From Haemophilus haemolyticus_L (GTDB lineage: Bacteria; Pseudomonadota; Gammaproteobacteria; Enterobacterales; Pasteurellaceae): a stretch of 64,000 bases of DNA. Position 1 is the first letter of the stretch; the number at the start of each line of letters is the position of its first letter. The stretch spans positions 266,890 to 330,889 of the forward strand of contig NZ_QQGY01000001.1 in NCBI RefSeq assembly GCF_003490595.1, given 5' to 3'. This document shows positions 15,985 through 25,509 of the stretch, piece after piece. The notes under the pieces were generated by a model. That model saw only the letters and a list, made by a program, of their open reading frames with translations. It searched no databases and was not told the origin of the DNA. The position numbers and the translations under genes were made by a program.

Positions 15985-17511
15985 TTATTTTTGTGCTGGT
16001 GGATCAACTAATAAGCCTTTTTCTTTAGCTTGTTGTTCCCATTGTGGTACCACAGTTTTTAAGAATTCTTCTTTAGCTTTGCGTTCTTTTTCAATATCAA
16101 TACCCATTACTTTCCATGCTTTATCAGCTGTTGAAATATCTGGGATTTGAACTGGAGTTTTCACACCGTGTTTAGTTAAGATTGCTGCAAGTTTAGTACG
16201 AGCATCCGCTGCTTTATCTAAGCCAGAACCTAATACACGAAGCATGACTTCAGGTGCGTGCATATGGCCACCGTGGCTTGCTGCAGCATAATCCCAACGC
16301 CATTGAGCATGACGAATATCCATTAATGCCGCTTCCATTTCTTCTTTAGTTGCACCTGCATCCCAAGCCGCTTTCGCTTCAAAGTGAGCTTTAACAACTT
16401 GCTCTTCTAAACGACCCATTACATCTTTCACTTCTTTTTTACGTGAAGTGACGATATCGCGTAATTTTTCTTTGCTTTGATCGTGACAGTTTGCACAAGT
16501 GCGGTCAAATGCATCGAATGGATTTTGAATTTGGTGATCAGTATAAACTTTACCGTCTTTACCTTGTACTTTTGGCATGTGGCAGTCTACACAAGTTACA
16601 CCGTTTTTACCGTGCATACCTAAAGACCAAATTTCAAAGTCAGGGTGTTGAGCTTTTAACATTGGCGCTTTAGAAAGGCTATGAGTCCAATCAGAGAAAC
16701 CAATATCATCATAATATTTTTCAATATCATCCACAGTTTGACCATTATCCCAAGGGAAAGTCACTTGTTTAATGTCGCCTGCGAAGTAGTATTCTACATG
16801 GCAGTTTGCACAAATTTCTGCACGTTTTTCGGTACGTTCTGCTGTGTTAAAACTTAAGTTAGGTGTGGTTTTGCCTTCAGCTTTTGCTTTAACTTGAACT
16901 GCATTATTTAAGTGATCTAATGCACGTAGCACATGTGGACGAGCAATACGTAATGCAGGTTTGCCTTCTGCAAAATCTTTAGAGGTCGTATCGTGACAGT
17001 CAGCACAGCCGATTGAGTTCACGATTTCTGGACCGCCTTTTGCCCATTTCGCATTGAAATAATCTTTTTCACCCCATTCCGCGATTAAACGTGGAACATC
17101 TGGGCCTTTACATGTCCAACATGCCATTGGTTGTGGACCATCATTTGCAGTTTTTGGTGCACCAGTACGTAGAATATTACGTACATCCGTTACCGCATAA
17201 AAGTGACCACGTGGTGCGTTATATTCTTTTGCAAACGCATAACCGCCCCAAAGTACAATTAGGCGTGGGTTTTCTTCATCGGCATAAATAATTTTTTCGC
17301 CGTTGCCGTTTGCAGTTGAACGCCAGCTGTTATATTGATTTGGATATTTTTCTGCAAATTTTTCATTTACAGATTCAATTTTCAAATCTGGTTTTACTGG
17401 TTCAACAGGTTGTTCTAATGGCTTATAAACCATATCAGCTACCGCTGAGTTAAATAAGCTTAAACTCGCGAAAGACGCTGCCACAATGAGGCTTTTTTTG
17501 AATGCGTTCAC
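15985..17511 (-). CDS. nrfA: Ammonia-forming cytochrome c nitrite reductase NrfA
   Basis: The periplasmic enzyme that reduces nitrite to ammonium with six electrons. It has the diagnostic active-site haem motif CWTCK and four CxxCH sites (CADCH, CANCH, CVDCH, CANCH). I choose a GTG start at 17511 (508 residues) since GGAG lies 8 bases upstream and the following 25 residues form a signal peptide ending SAVA; the frame is open to an ATG at 17583 without such support. First gene of nrfABCD, probably induced without oxygen (see the candidate FNR site). Confidence 0.95.
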   Translation of the reverse strand: MNAFKKSLIVAASFASLSLFNSAVADMVYKPLEQPVEPVKPDLKIESVNEKFAEKYPNQYNSWRSTANGNGEKIIYADEENPRLIVLWGGYAFAKEYNAPRGHFYAVTDVRNILRTGAPKTANDGPQPMACWTCKGPDVPRLIAEWGEKDYFNAKWAKGGPEIVNSIGCADCHDTTSKDFAEGKPALRIARPHVLRALDHLNNAVQVKAKAEGKTTPNLSFNTAERTEKRAEICANCHVEYYFAGDIKQVTFPWDNGQTVDDIEKYYDDIGFSDWTHSLSKAPMLKAQHPDFEIWSLGMHGKNGVTCVDCHMPKVQGKDGKVYTDHQIQNPFDAFDRTCANCHDQSKEKLRDIVTSRKKEVKDVMGRLEEQVVKAHFEAKAAWDAGATKEEMEAALMDIRHAQWRWDYAAASHGGHMHAPEVMLRVLGSGLDKAADARTKLAAILTKHGVKTPVQIPDISTADKAWKVMGIDIEKERKAKEEFLKTVVPQWEQQAKEKGLLVDPPAQK

Positions 17512-17662
17512 GATAATCACTCCATTTGTTGTAATAAAAAAAGTTAGGTTAAATAGAAAGTTGAGAATTATTCTTAATCCCACAAAGAATATGTGGATAT
17601 AGATTCATTCGCGCGTAAGATACCAAAAGAAAAAAGTTTTTCTACTCGCAGAATTAAAAAAT

Positions 17663-17676
17663 GTGAGATTGATCAA
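17663..17676 (-). promoter_or_regulatory. Candidate FNR site upstream of nrfA
   Basis: On the minus strand the sequence TTGATCAATCTCAC matches the FNR consensus TTGATNNNNATCAA at 8 of 10 defined positions, with one perfect half site. A TAGAAA (17639-17644) follows at near class II spacing. FNR control of nrf is known in enterics and Haemophilus; this site is a prediction. Confidence 0.42.
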
Positions 17677-17723
17677 CATTATTTCTTAAAATACTTACAA
17701 AGAGGTATGCATTATTTGGAATA

Positions 17724-17751
17724 AATTAAGGCGGTTTATACCGCCTTAATT
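17724..17751. terminator. Hairpin upstream of the nrf operon, after the hrpA remnant
   Basis: AATTAAGGCGGT pairs with ACCGCCTTAATT around a 4-base loop. Its place 17 bp past the remnant's stop codon suggests it is the old hrpA terminator. Confidence 0.72.
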
Positions 17752-17767
17752 TTGAGTATTATTATCA

Positions 17768-17974
17768 TTAATATTGACTAATAATATTTACTATTCTTTT
17801 ATCCGATATTTGATATTTTGTTCCTAGCTGTTGAGCAAATAAACTGACTCGTAATTTTTCTATAACGTATCGCAGAAGGATTGGGTAAGAAGATTTATGT
17901 GGAGTTTCGATAAGCAAAAGTGCGGTAGATTTTGAACCTGTTTTTGAAGTTGAAAACTTGAGAAAAAAATCCAA
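17768..17974 (-). pseudogene. Diverged 3'-end remnant of hrpA
   Basis: The last 34 codons (RYVIEKLRVSLFAQQLGTKY and on) match the end of intact hrpA at 19344 in 26 of 34 residues. The earlier part of this 68-codon frame (MDFFLKFSTSKTGSKST) does not match the corresponding part of hrpA. DNA identity is visibly lower than expected for a fresh duplication. So it is a leftover hrpA end of a different allele or species, now separated from the live gene by the pentapeptide-repeat gene. Confidence 0.75.
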
Positions 17975-18195
17975 AAATCTTGATAACAGAACGATAATTC
18001 ATTGTTAACTTGGACCTATATCGCAAACATATGTACCTATACTATTTTTAAATAGATCACTATAAATCAGTAATCTCTATATCTAGTCATTATTCAGGCC
18101 TCTTGCCCTATCATATATACTAAAAATGACAAAAAAATAGTATAAGCATCTTCTTTCCTAATAGTTTTAATTTACATAACTTGTAATACTATTTT

Positions 18196-19308
18196 TTATT
18201 TATCATAAACTATTATACGGCGCTTATTAACCTCTTCTATAGTGTATGTTCTGTTAGCTTCATATTCCCAATTTGACAGATCTTCCTCACCAACTACACT
18301 TGCTAGAAATTTATCATTTTTAGGTAAGGGGGTTAATATCAGTGAAGAACCAAATAAATTTACACGATAAAACCTTGTTGAATCATCAATATCACATTTA
18401 TAGAACGTTACATTCTTAAAGTTACCATCTGAAAAATCACAGTTTTTAAGCTCAATTTCATTAAATGTTGAATAGCTAAAGTTGCATTTACAAAAATTAA
18501 TATTATTCCAAACACTGACTTCAGAACTGTCATATCTCTTCCCTAATTCTGTTCCCTGAAAATTAGAATTAGAAAAGTCAAGATTTTCTAAATTAATGCA
18601 CCTAAATTGACACCCCTGTAATTGAATTCCTGAATATTTTATTTTTTTGTTATTAAAAAGATTATTTACAATATCATTTGATAAACCAGGCAAATAAAAA
18701 TTCATGCCAGCAAGACAAATAATAGAAAATACTTCAGGATAAGCCAGTATACATTTTCCCTCATTGCTTAATAAAACTTTAGTTATTGCAATACCTAACG
18801 GGCTATTACCATTTTCTCTTAAAGAATTAATTATAGATTTAGCTTCCGCTTTATCATTAACTTTCTCTAATTTTTCTAGTTCATTTTTTTGCATAGATTC
18901 CCAAGTAGACAATAAAAGATGTAAAGCTGCCTGTTGAAAACCTAGAGATTTATCTTCATAAAATCTTCTTAAATAATATATAGCTGAAATCTTTAGTTCA
19001 TCAGAGCTATCCTTATTAGTAATCCACTCTACAATCTTATGATACTCTTTAAGATTGGTATCTTTGCGAGAATTATTAATTTGATCTGTAGCATTTTGAT
19101 CTCTAAAACTCCAAATCACAAAAGCTATTGGGGATGAAACAATTAATGAGAATAAAGTCCAAAACCCTCCTTGTTTAATTATTTCATTATTAGACTCATC
19201 ACTAAATAATAAAGAGAGTTTTTTAAAATTTAAAATAATAAAAATAGAAATTAAAGATGATAAGATAACCTTAATCCAATTAGGAATTTTATTCCAAAAA
19301 TCTTTCAT
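18196..19308 (-). CDS. Membrane-anchored pentapeptide-repeat protein
   Basis: A 370-residue protein with two predicted membrane helices near the N-terminus (WIKVILSSLISIFIILNF and FWTLFSLIVSSPIAFVIW), a helical cytoplasmic middle, then a pentapeptide-repeat-like segment at about 225-315 (LQGCQFRCINLENLDFSNSN, CNFSYSTFNEIELKNCDFSD, NFKNVTFYKCDI) that should form a right-handed beta helix. No enzymatic motif is seen. It is AT-rich, stands alone between hrpA and the hrpA remnant, and so looks acquired. Function unknown; related architectures occur among phage-defence and stress genes, but that is only a possibility. Confidence 0.75.
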   Translation of the reverse strand: MKDFWNKIPNWIKVILSSLISIFIILNFKKLSLLFSDESNNEIIKQGGFWTLFSLIVSSPIAFVIWSFRDQNATDQINNSRKDTNLKEYHKIVEWITNKDSSDELKISAIYYLRRFYEDKSLGFQQAALHLLLSTWESMQKNELEKLEKVNDKAEAKSIINSLRENGNSPLGIAITKVLLSNEGKCILAYPEVFSIICLAGMNFYLPGLSNDIVNNLFNNKKIKYSGIQLQGCQFRCINLENLDFSNSNFQGTELGKRYDSSEVSVWNNINFCKCNFSYSTFNEIELKNCDFSDGNFKNVTFYKCDIDDSTRFYRVNLFGSSLILTPLPKNDKFLASVVGEEDLSNWEYEANRTYTIEEVNKRRIIVYDK

Positions 19309-19343
19309 GCATACCCCATTTTTTCATTAATTATATTTCTAGA

Positions 19344-22300
19344 CTATAAGCCATTTATTATATTCAAAACCCGCTTATCAGATACCTGATACTTCGTGCC
19401 CAACTGCTGCGCAAATAAACTCACACGCAATTCCTCAATCATATAGCGAATTTCCGCAATTTCATCAGAAATTGGTTTAGATTTCGGCAGTTTAGCGAGC
19501 AATTGTTGGTAAGCCTGTTGTACTTGTTCCACGCGTAGCATCGCTGCACGATCACGGTTTACATCTTGAGCCAACTTATCAATACGTTTATCAACGGCTT
19601 GCAGATAACGTTGTAAATCTGGTAGGCGATCATAACCGCTCTTTTGCACAAAACCTTGATATACCAAACCTGCAAGTTGTGATTTGATGTCGGATAATGC
19701 GAAGGCCATAGTGAAATCCATTTTGCCTTTTAAACGTTGGTTTAAGGCATGGTTAAGGGATAGGATTTGCTCCACTTTCTGCGCAATATCCACGGTCACT
19801 TCGTTAAGGTTCTCTCGAACGAAATCTCGCAATTTTTCAAAGCCAGCTTCATCCCACACAAAACCGCCAAAATCGGCAATCAGTTTATCCACGGCACAAG
19901 CGATGCAGTCATCGATCAAATCCAACACACGACCGAACGGGGTAAAATACAGCCCCAATTTAGCCTTATTCGGCAATTTTTCATGCAGATATTTAATCGG
20001 TGACGGTACATTGAGCAACAATAAGCGGCGCAAACCTTGCTGCATCTCCACCGCTTGCTCAAACTCTGTTTCAAACAGTTTGATACCAACCGCATCTTTT
20101 TCATCTACAATGGCTGGGAACGCTTTGACGCTAAAACCACGTTGTTTTTGTTCGTAACATTGTGGTAAATCTGCAAAGCTCCAAATATGTAGCCCGCTTT
20201 GCTCAATGCCATCATCTGCCACAGCAGAAATACTTTCTTGCACACGATCTTTTAAGCTAAATTTCAGCTCATCCAAATTCATGGATTCGGCAATTTTCTT
20301 GCCATTTTCATCCACCACGCGGAACGTCATTTTCAAATGGCTTGGAATTTGTTCCCAATTCCAATGTTCTGCTTCTACGGTAACGCCCGTCATACGACGC
20401 AATTCATAAATCAGCGTATCTAATAACGGTTTTTCCAACGGCACGGCTCGGCTTAAAAATGCTTGGGCATAATTAGGTGCAGGCACAAAATTACGACGAT
20501 AAGATTTCGGCAGAGATTTAATCAGCGCAATCACCAATTCTTCACGCAAGCCTGGAATTTGCCAGTCAAAACCTGTCATTTCCACTTGGTTGAGCAATGG
20601 CAACGGAATATGCACGGTCACCCCATCTGCATCGGTGCCTGGTTCAAATTGATAGGTCAGTTTGAGCTTTAAATTTCCTTGATGCCAGAAATTCGGGAAA
20701 TCCAGCTTGCTCACTTGTTCCGCATCATCATTAATCAAGAATGAGCGTTCAAAATTAAGCAATTCAGGATCTTTTTGCTGCGCCTTTTTCCACCAGGTAT
20801 CAAAATGTTTTTGAGAGACGACTTCTGTGCCAATACGCTGATCGTAAAATTCAAAAAGCGTACGGTCGTCCACCAAAATATCGCGTCGGCGGCTTTTGTG
20901 TTCCAACTCTTCCACTTCTCGAACGAGTCGTTGATTTTCTTTGAAGAATTTATGTTTGGTATTCCAATCCCCTTCCACTAAGGCTGATTGAATAAAGATC
21001 TCGCGGCTTACGGTTGGATCGATAGAGCCGTAATTCACTGGTCGCGCAGCCACAATCGGCACACCGTAAAGCGTGACTTTTTCATCGGCAATCACGGCGC
21101 CACGGGATTTCGACCAACGCGGTTCGGAATAGGATTTTTTAATTAGATGATCGGCAAGTGGCTCAATCCATTCTGGCTCGATTTCCGCCACCATACGCCC
21201 CCAAAGCTTGGAGGTTTCCACTAACTCTGCCGCCATCACCCATTTCGGCTGTTTTTTGAAAAGCACAGAATTGGGGAAAATTGCAAAATGGGCATTACGT
21301 GCGCCAAGATATTGTTGTTTCTCCGCTTCTTTTAAACCGATATGAGAAAGTAAACCGCTTAAAAGTGCGGTATGAATTTGCTGATATTCTGCTTTTTCGG
21401 AATTAATCGGCAAGCCCATTTCACGCACGGTTAAACGAATTTGATGATAAATATCTTGCCATTCACGAATACGTAAATAATTTAAGAAATCCTTTTGACA
21501 TTGGCGACGGAATTGGTTTTTACTCAATTCTTTTTGTTGTTCTTGTAGATAACGCCAAAGATTGAGGAAAGCCAAGAAATCTGATTTTTTATCGGCAAAA
21601 CGACGATGTTTTTCATCTGACGCTTGTTGTTTTTCTTGTGGACGCTCGCGCGGATCTTGAATGGATAACGCGGCAACAATAATCATCACTTCATGCAACG
21701 CACCTTGTGAGACAGCACTCAGCAACATCTTCGCCAAACGAGGATCCACTGGGAGTTGAGCTAATTGACGGCCTGTGACTGTTAATTGACGTTTCTCGCC
21801 CGCTTTAGTGCGAACCATTTCAAACGCGCCCAATTCTTCCAACAGTTTTATACCATCTTGAATATGGCGTTTATCTGGTGCATCAACAAATGGGAACGCT
21901 TCAATATCATCCAAGCCCAATGCTGTCATTTGCAAAATAACGGAGGCTAAATTAGTGCGGAGAATTTCTGGATCGGTAAACTCCGGACGAGAATTAAAAT
22001 CCTCTTCCGAATATAAACGAATACAAATCCCTTCACTCACACGACCACAACGACCTTTACGCTGATTAGCAGATGCCTGTGAAATGGGTTCAATCGGTAA
22101 ACGTTGTACTTTGGTGCGATAGCTATAACGGGAAATTCGCGCAGTACCTGGGTCAATCACATATTTAATGCCTGGCACGGTCAATGAAGTTTCCGCGACG
22201 TTGGTCGCCAACACGATGCGATTTAATCCGCTCGGATGGAAGATTTTATTTTGCTCTTGCGCAGACAAGCGTGCAAAGAGCGGTAGAATTTCCGTGCGTT

Positions 22301-23255
22301 TTAGATTTTGTTTTTGTAAAGCTTCGGCGGTATCACGAATTTCTCGCTCACCGTTCATAAAGATCAAAATATCGCCTCGACCTTCAGCTTGCAGTTCATC
22401 CACTGCGTTGAGAATGCCTTGTAGCTGATCTTGATCGTCTTCTTCCACTACGGGACGATAACGCACTTCAACAGGATAGGTTCTGCCCGAGACTTCAATG
22501 ATTGGTGCATTATTGAAATGTTTGGAAAAGCGTTCTACATCAATGGTTGCGGATGTGATGATGAGTTTTAAATCACGACGACGTGGCAAAAGCTGTTTCA
22601 GATAACCGAGAATAAAATCGTTGTTCAGGCTTCGTTCGTGGGCTTCATCGATAATCAAACAAGAATATTGGTTGAGAAAACGATCGTTTTGAATTTCTGC
22701 TAACAGGATCCCGTCAGTCATCAACTTGATTTGCGTATCATCACTGATTTGATCGTTAAAACGAACCTTATAACCAACTAAACCGCCAAGTTCTGTTTCC
22801 AGTTCTTCCGCAATACGTGCAGCCACTGAACGCGCGGCTATACGGCGTGGTTGAGTATGACCAATCATGCCTAAATTGCCGAAACCTAATTCCAAACACA
22901 TTTTTGGCAATTGGGTGGTTTTACCTGAACCGGTTTCCCCTGCCACCACAATGATCTGATGTTCAGAAAGCAGTTTTTGAATTTCTGCTTTGCGTTGGCT
23001 AACGGGCAGGCTTTCTGGAAAAACAATCGGATTTTTAACCGCACTTTTACGATTTTCTACTCGTAATTGAGCCTGTTCAATCTGCAGCTGGATTTCTGCG
23101 GCAACAGCTTGTTGAGCCTCTTGGCTTTTAATTTTTCCAATACCATGAATGCGGGCGGATAAACGACGTTGATCCACCAGCATGATGTCATTTAATTGAG
23201 AAAAAAGAGATTGTTGTAAAGGAGTTAATGCGTGTTTTACCGATCTGTTTTTCAT
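19344..23255 (-). CDS. hrpA: ATP-dependent RNA helicase HrpA
   Basis: A 1303-residue DEAH-box helicase, the full family length (about 1300). Motifs are intact: GETGSGKTTQLPK (Walker A), DEAH in IIDEAHERS, SAT, and QRKGRCGR (motif VI), followed by the winged-helix, ratchet and OB regions and the long C-terminal DUF3418 part specific to bacterial HrpA. HrpA is linked to resolving stalled ribosomes and to mRNA processing. It overlaps the downstream-coded DUF423 gene start region by 4 bp, so those two form an operon. Confidence 0.95.
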   Translation of the reverse strand: MKNRSVKHALTPLQQSLFSQLNDIMLVDQRRLSARIHGIGKIKSQEAQQAVAAEIQLQIEQAQLRVENRKSAVKNPIVFPESLPVSQRKAEIQKLLSEHQIIVVAGETGSGKTTQLPKMCLELGFGNLGMIGHTQPRRIAARSVAARIAEELETELGGLVGYKVRFNDQISDDTQIKLMTDGILLAEIQNDRFLNQYSCLIIDEAHERSLNNDFILGYLKQLLPRRRDLKLIITSATIDVERFSKHFNNAPIIEVSGRTYPVEVRYRPVVEEDDQDQLQGILNAVDELQAEGRGDILIFMNGEREIRDTAEALQKQNLKRTEILPLFARLSAQEQNKIFHPSGLNRIVLATNVAETSLTVPGIKYVIDPGTARISRYSYRTKVQRLPIEPISQASANQRKGRCGRVSEGICIRLYSEEDFNSRPEFTDPEILRTNLASVILQMTALGLDDIEAFPFVDAPDKRHIQDGIKLLEELGAFEMVRTKAGEKRQLTVTGRQLAQLPVDPRLAKMLLSAVSQGALHEVMIIVAALSIQDPRERPQEKQQASDEKHRRFADKKSDFLAFLNLWRYLQEQQKELSKNQFRRQCQKDFLNYLRIREWQDIYHQIRLTVREMGLPINSEKAEYQQIHTALLSGLLSHIGLKEAEKQQYLGARNAHFAIFPNSVLFKKQPKWVMAAELVETSKLWGRMVAEIEPEWIEPLADHLIKKSYSEPRWSKSRGAVIADEKVTLYGVPIVAARPVNYGSIDPTVSREIFIQSALVEGDWNTKHKFFKENQRLVREVEELEHKSRRRDILVDDRTLFEFYDQRIGTEVVSQKHFDTWWKKAQQKDPELLNFERSFLINDDAEQVSKLDFPNFWHQGNLKLKLTYQFEPGTDADGVTVHIPLPLLNQVEMTGFDWQIPGLREELVIALIKSLPKSYRRNFVPAPNYAQAFLSRAVPLEKPLLDTLIYELRRMTGVTVEAEHWNWEQIPSHLKMTFRVVDENGKKIAESMNLDELKFSLKDRVQESISAVADDGIEQSGLHIWSFADLPQCYEQKQRGFSVKAFPAIVDEKDAVGIKLFETEFEQAVEMQQGLRRLLLLNVPSPIKYLHEKLPNKAKLGLYFTPFGRVLDLIDDCIACAVDKLIADFGGFVWDEAGFEKLRDFVRENLNEVTVDIAQKVEQILSLNHALNQRLKGKMDFTMAFALSDIKSQLAGLVYQGFVQKSGYDRLPDLQRYLQAVDKRIDKLAQDVNRDRAAMLRVEQVQQAYQQLLAKLPKSKPISDEIAEIRYMIEELRVSLFAQQLGTKYQVSDKRVLNIINGL

Positions 23256-23626
23256 AGCGATTTACTTTTGAAACTTCCGTAAGCTAAGCTAATCCATCCG
23301 ATTAAAAATAAAGTGCCGCCAATAGGCGTAATCCACACTATTACATTGCTTGCTCCAAAAGCGAGTGCGTATAAACTTCCACTAAATAATAAGGTTCCAA
23401 TTAACCAAGAAGACATGGATAATCGGGCGAATTTGTTGTTACTTAAAGTAGATAATGCAACGGCAAGTACTGCAATCGTATGGAACATTTGATATTTTAA
23501 ACCCGTATCAATCCATGATAATGCTTTAGCCTCTAATATATGGCTTAAGCCATGAGCCGCAAATGCGCCTAATGCGACACAGAAGAATCCGCTTAAAGCA
23601 GCAAGAGTAAGGTATTTGTTTTTCAT
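23252..23626 (-). CDS. DUF423 family membrane protein
   Basis: A 124-residue inner membrane protein with four hydrophobic helices, starting MKNKYLTLAALSGFFCVALGAFAAHGL, the typical opening of the DUF423/YgdD family. The family pattern FAAHGL and the later ITPIGGTLFLIGW are clear. Its role is not known. The stop overlaps the hrpA start by 4 bp and the UPF0756 gene ends directly before its start, so the three genes are likely read together. Confidence 0.88.
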   Translation of the reverse strand: MKNKYLTLAALSGFFCVALGAFAAHGLSHILEAKALSWIDTGLKYQMFHTIAVLAVALSTLSNNKFARLSMSSWLIGTLLFSGSLYALAFGASNVIVWITPIGGTLFLIGWISLAYGSFKSKSL

Positions 23627-24079
23627 TTAAATTTTCCCTAAAAGTAAAGCTAATATACCTGCAGCAATAAGTGGGCCAACGGGAATTCCACCTAAAAATG
23701 CTACACCAATAATTGTGCCGATAAGCAAGCCAGTGACTAAAATTGGTTGTTCGCCCATTAAAGGAACGCCCTTGCCTGCAAGCCATGCCACAAGCACACC
23801 AACGGAAATGGAAAGTGCCATTTTCCAACTAAGAAAACCTGATAAATCAGGCAACTGAATTTTTCCTGAAACTAAGGGGCTTAAAACCCCAATGGTTAAA
23901 ATAATGATACCAATTTTAACGCCATATTTTTCGAGCAAAGGAATGTGTGAAGATAAAAAAGTTTGCTGCATGATAAGTAATATGGCTGCTGAAATGGTAA
24001 TTGCGCTGTTATGACTGAGTAGCCCGAGAATAATTAAAATCACCAGCAATAAGGCGATTATATTGAATTGTAACGACAT
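23627..24079 (-). CDS. UPF0756 (DUF441) family membrane protein
   Basis: A 150-residue protein with about four membrane helices; residues such as LLSHNSAITISAAILLIMQQ and GVLSPLVSGKI mark the UPF0756/YeaL family. I use the Met at 24079 because it gives the family N-terminus MSLQFNIIALLLVILI; the frame also permits a start at 24124, and no good ribosome site favours either. Function unknown. It is the first gene of the group ending in hrpA. Confidence 0.83.
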   Translation of the reverse strand: MSLQFNIIALLLVILIILGLLSHNSAITISAAILLIMQQTFLSSHIPLLEKYGVKIGIIILTIGVLSPLVSGKIQLPDLSGFLSWKMALSISVGVLVAWLAGKGVPLMGEQPILVTGLLIGTIIGVAFLGGIPVGPLIAAGILALLLGKI

Positions 24080-24322
24080 ACTTAAAAAGTGCGGTGAAAA
24101 AAATTTTAAGCAGCATTCTATCATGAAAATACATGGAATGACTGTACACGCCGTTTATTTAGAAAATTGTATTTAGAATCAACAAATATTAATAGTTCTT
24201 ATTTGTTTTTTTGTTTATCATACTGGGCGTTTTTATTGAAATTCATTGTTAATGAGGCATCATGTAGTCAGTATGATTTCAATGAAAGCGTTAGTCTATA
24301 TCTTTATATTAAAGGAAAAGTT

Positions 24323-25420
24323 ATGAAACCAACGTTAAAAACAACCGCATTAGCGATGTGTATTGCACTAAGTTTGACTGCTTGTAAATCTACTTCAAAT
24401 TTTGCAGATGCTCGTCCAACACCAGTTCAACCAAAAGATGCTAAACCAGGCGCAACTCAACCAGAAGCAGCTCAACCAGAAGCAGCTCAACCAGGCGCAA
24501 TTCAACCAGAAGCAGCTCAACCAGGCGCAGCTCAACCAGAAGCAGCTCAACCAGAAGCAGCTCAACCAGAAGCAGCTCAACCAGAAGCAGCTCAACCAGG
24601 CACAACTCAACCAGAAGCAGCTCAACCAGAAGCAGCTCAACCAGACGCAGCTCAACCAGGCGCAGCTCAACCAGAAGCAGCTCAACCAGGCGCAGCTCAA
24701 CCAGGCGCAGCTCAACCAGGCGCAGCTCAACCAGGCGCAGCTCAACCAGGCGCAGCTCAACCAGGCGCAGCTCAACCAGGCGCAACTCAACCAGACGCAG
24801 CTCAACCAGGCGCAGCTCAACCAGAAGCAGCTCAACCAGAAGCAGCTCAACCAGACGCAACTCAACCAGCAGCAACTCAACCAGCAGCAACTCAACCAGA
24901 CACAACTAAGCTAGCGGAATCTTCATACAAAGATTTTGAAAACCTGTTTTATCGAGCTGTAGTAGATGGTAAATCTAGCGATTTAGTTGATGCAACTTAT
25001 AAAGGTAAAGTATTTGCAAAAGTTAAGCTTGATACCAATGACGAGAAACTCAAAGCACCAACGACGATAGATGAAGACGGTGATGTTACACTTGATGTTC
25101 AAAAAAATTCTTCTGATAAATTTAAAATGTCGGGAACTATCGATAGTAAAACCGTAGGTAGAATTGAGTTGGGAGAAAAAGAGATTATAGAAAATAAAGT
25201 GAAAGATGGTCATGTAGGGTTTTCGGATGAGGATATGGTAGGTGGTAAGTATTCTGCTACTATTTCAAAAAATGGTGACATAGTTGGACGTGTGGAGTAT
25301 GATTCTGATAGTTACGCAAGAGAGAATGGTTTTTATCCACGCGTTCAAGGCAAAGATGGTGCAACAAAAAATCTTTTTCGCTATGAAGCCTTTTTTGATG
25401 CAACCAAACAACCTAAATAA
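24323..25420 (+). CDS. Repeat-rich surface lipoprotein, probable Slam client
   Basis: A 365-residue lipoprotein: signal peptide and lipobox (CIALSLTACKS), then residues 43-192 made of thirty 5-residue units of the form [E/G/D/A]-A-A-Q-P, then a C-terminal domain of about 170 residues with alternating strands (GKVFAKVKLD, GTIDSKTVGRIELGEKE, GGKYSATISKNGDIVGRVEYD), a small TbpB-like eight-strand barrel pattern. The start at 24323 has AAAGGA upstream; the frame is open from 24167 but lacks signals. The next gene is a Slam homologue, and such pairs usually encode the transporter and its lipoprotein. The ligand is unknown. Confidence 0.8.
   Translation: MKPTLKTTALAMCIALSLTACKSTSNFADARPTPVQPKDAKPGATQPEAAQPEAAQPGAIQPEAAQPGAAQPEAAQPEAAQPEAAQPEAAQPGTTQPEAAQPEAAQPDAAQPGAAQPEAAQPGAAQPGAAQPGAAQPGAAQPGAAQPGAAQPGATQPDAAQPGAAQPEAAQPEAAQPDATQPAATQPAATQPDTTKLAESSYKDFENLFYRAVVDGKSSDLVDATYKGKVFAKVKLDTNDEKLKAPTTIDEDGDVTLDVQKNSSDKFKMSGTIDSKTVGRIELGEKEIIENKVKDGHVGFSDEDMVGGKYSATISKNGDIVGRVEYDSDSYARENGFYPRVQGKDGATKNLFRYEAFFDATKQPK
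24449..24898 (+). repeat. Thirty 15-bp tandem repeats in the surface lipoprotein gene
   Basis: Units are variants of GAAGCAGCTCAACCA (also GGC- or GAC-initial) and encode EAAQP, GAAQP or DAAQP. The last two full units encode AATQP. Because 15 is a multiple of three, slippage changes protein length without breaking the frame. All three other frames remain open through the array, giving long false ORFs. Confidence 0.95.
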
Positions 25421-25509
25421 TTGTTATAAAACAATATTTGGCGGATTTTTGTCCGCCATTTTTCAACTTATTGTTTGTTTATAAATATTTATTTAAAGTT
25501 ACTCATTTT

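Noticed and set aside
24395..24914. Long open frames on both strands inside the lipoprotein repeat (QLNQK-, LSCCW- and LVELL-type)
   Set aside because: They are pure products of the 15-bp repeat being stop-free in all frames; no ribosome sites or family patterns.
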